Assembly (NCBI GenBank): GCA_017521605.1
Contig: JAFXCD010000044.1
Location: forward strand, 1 to 64,000
Direction: 5' to 3'
Length of the DNA stretch: 64,000 bases
DNA from: Lachnospiraceae bacterium
Lineage (GTDB): Bacteria > Bacillota > Clostridia > Lachnospirales > Lachnospiraceae
Shown: piece after piece, positions 62,065 through 64,000 of the stretch
Numbering within the stretch: position 1 is the first letter of the stretch
Layout: each line of letters opens with the position of its first letter
Made by a program: the position numbers and the translations under genes
The notes under the pieces: model-generated
What the model was told of the DNA's origin: nothing
Databases searched by the model: none
Seen by the model: the letters and a program-made list of their open reading frames with translations, nothing else

Positions 62065-62205
62065 TAGGGAATTGAGAACATAATTTCCTACAAGCAGGTC
62101 TTGCAAAACGTTGCCCCTTGGCGAGGTCTTTTCGAGCCTAGTGGCGTTACGTTTTGGACGAAGCGAGAGCGCCCTGCGGTAGGATGTTATGTTTCCAATT
62201 CCCTA
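62065..62205. repeat. 141-bp palindromic element between merR and trmN6
   Basis: Outer arms of 27 bp (62065-62091 and 62179-62205) match inverted at all but about four positions. Inside, GCAGG pairs with CCTGC, CAAAACG (62104-62110) with CGTTTTG (62150-62156), and a short inner stem AGG/CCT near the centre; the order suggests one long imperfect hairpin. No open reading frame. It could be a MITE-type mobile element, a structured RNA or a large bidirectional terminator. It splits a region normally contiguous. Confidence 0.8.
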
Positions 62206-62258
62206 AGGTACATTTTGGAGATACCAATAAGCAAATGAGACAAAATCATATCAGCATC

Positions 62259-62996
62259 TTAGTACCCGTAAATATCATAAATTTCAGGCATGTATACCCC
62301 TGGCTCCTTGTAGACAATCAATGGCTTCTCCACGGTCATGCGGCTCTTTCCTCCACGGGTGGCTTCTATGAGCACCATGTTGGGTTCCTTGTCCACATAA
62401 GGATACACCAGTTGCATACGCTTGGGCTCCAGCTTATGCTGTACCAATGTAGTCATAATCTCCGCCAGACGAAAGGGTCTGTGCACCATAAAAAAATGTC
62501 CTCCCGGCTTTAAAAGTTTCGCCGCTTGCGAAATCACATCTGCCAGAGTACAAAGCACCTCATGGCGCGCAATAGCCTTGGGGGCATCCGGGTTGGTCAG
62601 TCCATGCTGACCAATCATATAGGGTGGATTGCAGGTAATAATATCAAAAGAAGCAGACTTAAATATCCTGTCTGCTTCCTTAATATCGCCTGTTACAATA
62701 TCAATTTTTTCAGAAAGTCCGTTCAACACCACACTGCGCCTTGCCATATCCGCACTTTCCTCCTGGATTTCCAGGCCGGTCAAATGTGAGGCTTCCGTCT
62801 TGGCTTCCATAAGAATTGGTATGATACCGGTTCCCGTTCCCATGTCCAAAACCACATCGCCCTTCTTTGCCTTGGCAAAGCCTGACAAAAGCACTGCATC
62901 CATGCCGAAACAAAACTTTTCAGGATTCTGAATAATCTGATACCCATTTCGCTGCAATTCATCCAAACGTTCATTTTCCTTCAGATTAATTGTCAT
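62259..62996 (-). CDS. trmN6: tRNA1(Val) (adenine(37)-N6)-methyltransferase-like protein
   Basis: S-adenosylmethionine-dependent methyltransferase of 245 residues, TrmN6/YfiC family. SAM motif I DMGTGTGIIPIL, the catalytic NPPY in DIITCNPPYMIG and a C-terminal KLEPKRMQLVYPYVDKEPN segment fit. The start overlaps the end of ricT by 11 bp, so the two are translated together. Methylation of A37 of a tRNA is the family function; in this organism it is inferred. Confidence 0.92.
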   Translation of the reverse strand: MTINLKENERLDELQRNGYQIIQNPEKFCFGMDAVLLSGFAKAKKGDVVLDMGTGTGIIPILMEAKTEASHLTGLEIQEESADMARRSVVLNGLSEKIDIVTGDIKEADRIFKSASFDIITCNPPYMIGQHGLTNPDAPKAIARHEVLCTLADVISQAAKLLKPGGHFFMVHRPFRLAEIMTTLVQHKLEPKRMQLVYPYVDKEPNMVLIEATRGGKSRMTVEKPLIVYKEPGVYMPEIYDIYGY

Positions 62997-63897
62997 CGAG
63001 TTTTGATTTTCCTTCCTGTTTTTCTAAGCGCTCCAATTCACGCATTTCTTCCTTGGACAGCTCCATTTTGTCTTTTTTACCATGACGCTTCTTAAAGCGC
63101 AACTTACTGGCCTCGTACTCGCGGATTTCCTTTTCATCATTTACATCCACAACTACCTTTACCAGCTGGCGAAGTACATTCACACTCTGCACCTCACCCT
63201 TTAAACCATCATCTGTCGTTACATAATCCCCGATACTTGGCAGCTTACGATTCAGTTCTTCATAAGTCTCCTCTTCATGCTTCAGACAGCACATAAGTCT
63301 GCCACATACACCGGAAATCTTGGTAGGATTCAGGGACAGGTTCTGTTCCTTAGCCATCTTGATGGATACCGGTATAAAATCAGACAGATGGGTATGACAA
63401 CAAAGTGGTCTTCCACAAATACCAATACCACCCACAATCTTGGTCTCATCACGAACACCAATCTGACGCAGCTCAATACGGGTCTTAAATACAGCTGCCA
63501 AATCCTTTACCAGCTCACGAAAGTCAATACGACCATCTGCTGTAAAGTAAAACAGCACCTTATTGTTATCAAAGGTATACTCTGCATCAATCAGCTTCAT
63601 CTCCAAACCGTGTTTCTGAATCTTCTCCAGACAAACCTTATAAGCCTCTTTCTCCTTCTGCTTATTGGCTGCTTCCTGCTCAATATCTCTTTGGTTCGCA
63701 ATACGAAGCACCGGCTTGAGAGGCTGAATCACCTTCTCCTCCTCTACTTCCTTCACATCGCTGACTGCCGTACCAAACTCAATACCACGGGCAGTTTCTA
63801 CAATTACATGATCGCCTCGCTTAATTTCAAATTCTAAGGGATCAAAAAAATATATTTTTCCTGCTGTACGAAAACGTACTCCCACAACCTTAATCAT
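62986..63897 (-). CDS. ricT: RicT/YaaT, PSP1-domain regulatory iron-sulfur protein
   Basis: Protein of 303 residues of the YaaT/RicT family. The PSP1 domain contains the Cys clusters GICGRPLCCHTHL and GVCGRLMCCLKHE, four of them likely ligands of a [4Fe-4S] cluster. In Bacillus RicT acts with RicA and RicF to help RNase Y and sporulation signalling; here only ricT is in the window. A GGAGAAG site precedes the ATG. Confidence 0.92.
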   Translation of the reverse strand: MIKVVGVRFRTAGKIYFFDPLEFEIKRGDHVIVETARGIEFGTAVSDVKEVEEEKVIQPLKPVLRIANQRDIEQEAANKQKEKEAYKVCLEKIQKHGLEMKLIDAEYTFDNNKVLFYFTADGRIDFRELVKDLAAVFKTRIELRQIGVRDETKIVGGIGICGRPLCCHTHLSDFIPVSIKMAKEQNLSLNPTKISGVCGRLMCCLKHEEETYEELNRKLPSIGDYVTTDDGLKGEVQSVNVLRQLVKVVVDVNDEKEIREYEASKLRFKKRHGKKDKMELSKEEMRELERLEKQEGKSKLDDN

Positions 63898-63943
63898 TTA
63901 CTTCTCCAATCTATTACCACAAAATTTCATTGCAATCCATTGT

Positions 63944-63964
63944 AGTATACCATAGATTTGGTAT
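63944..63964 (-). promoter_or_regulatory. ricT promoter with a dyad
   Basis: TATACT -10 box (forward 63944-63949) with an overlapping ATACCA...TGGTAT dyad (63947-63964), about 50 bp before the ricT start. The -35 box is weak. Nothing else is readable to the window end. Confidence 0.45.
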
Positions 63965-64000
63965 TCTGAAAAGGGAAAGTTATGGTACCACGATAATTTC

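Noticed and set aside
1-64000. CRISPR array, tRNA or rRNA genes
   Set aside because: No regularly spaced direct repeats of CRISPR type, no cloverleaf with CCA-adjacent stem and no rRNA-like blocks were found by eye.

Overview
The window looks like about 64 kb of chromosome from a spore-forming Clostridia species, most likely of the family Lachnospiraceae. This rests on moderate-to-low GC content, AGGAGG-type ribosome sites, a methionine T-box, split transketolase genes, SpmA/SpmB and CotF-like spore proteins, a DUF6472 Cys-rich miniprotein, and an NSS-family sodium symporter. I saw no rRNA, tRNA, CRISPR array, complete insertion sequence or prophage. All genes at both ends are complete.

Layout. 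0-5.9 kb (minus strand): an MsmX-type sugar ABC ATPase, a DUF624 membrane protein, an acetyltransferase, a lipase and metG behind a T-box. 6.0-13.6 kb (plus strand): a module of LytTR regulator, GHKL kinase, lipoprotein, a decayed lipoprotein copy, and an ABC-2 exporter; the kinase membrane domain resembles each half of the exporter permease. 13.6-24.5 kb (minus): zinc-ribbon protein, rpe, split transketolase, leuS with unusual active-site motifs, araD with an operator-like dyad, an OmpR/HisKA two-component pair, and a DUF4342 protein.

24.6-35.5 kb (minus): an accessory stretch with SMI1/KNR4-type and orphan immunity-like genes, endonuclease V, a polynucleotide-kinase-like/Thg1-like pair that looks like an RNA end-repair unit, a Nudix protein, flavodoxin-like and nitroreductase proteins, acetyltransferases and a HExxH protein. 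35.5-44.3 kb: FGGY sugar kinase, Rpn-type nuclease, XRE/membrane-protein pair, DUF885 protein, esterase, membrane-anchored Mrr-like nuclease, AEC transporter and spmB. 44.5-48.9 kb (plus): ECF sigma factor, putative anti-sigma protein, lipoprotein, then an MBOAT/DHHW acetylation pair. 48.9-64 kb: truncated isochorismatase, cysteine desulfurase, NSS transporter, spmA, two paralogous YehR-like proteins with different anchors, CotF-like proteins, lrgAB, the DUF6472 gene, several stress or membrane genes, rsmI, a membrane MerR regulator, a 141-bp palindromic element, trmN6 and ricT.

The two most unusual signals are these. First, a 61-bp double-hairpin element occurs three times, at 23203-23263, 46264-46324 and 50386-50446. 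Each copy is in the same orientation as the gene after it and ends 14-15 nt before that gene's start codon. The copies share a fixed 15-nt internal spacer and show one compensatory base-pair change. Second, the 6-13.6 kb system appears to share one membrane fold between a histidine kinase and both halves of its neighbouring ABC permease. All calls come from reading the sequence; no database search was run.
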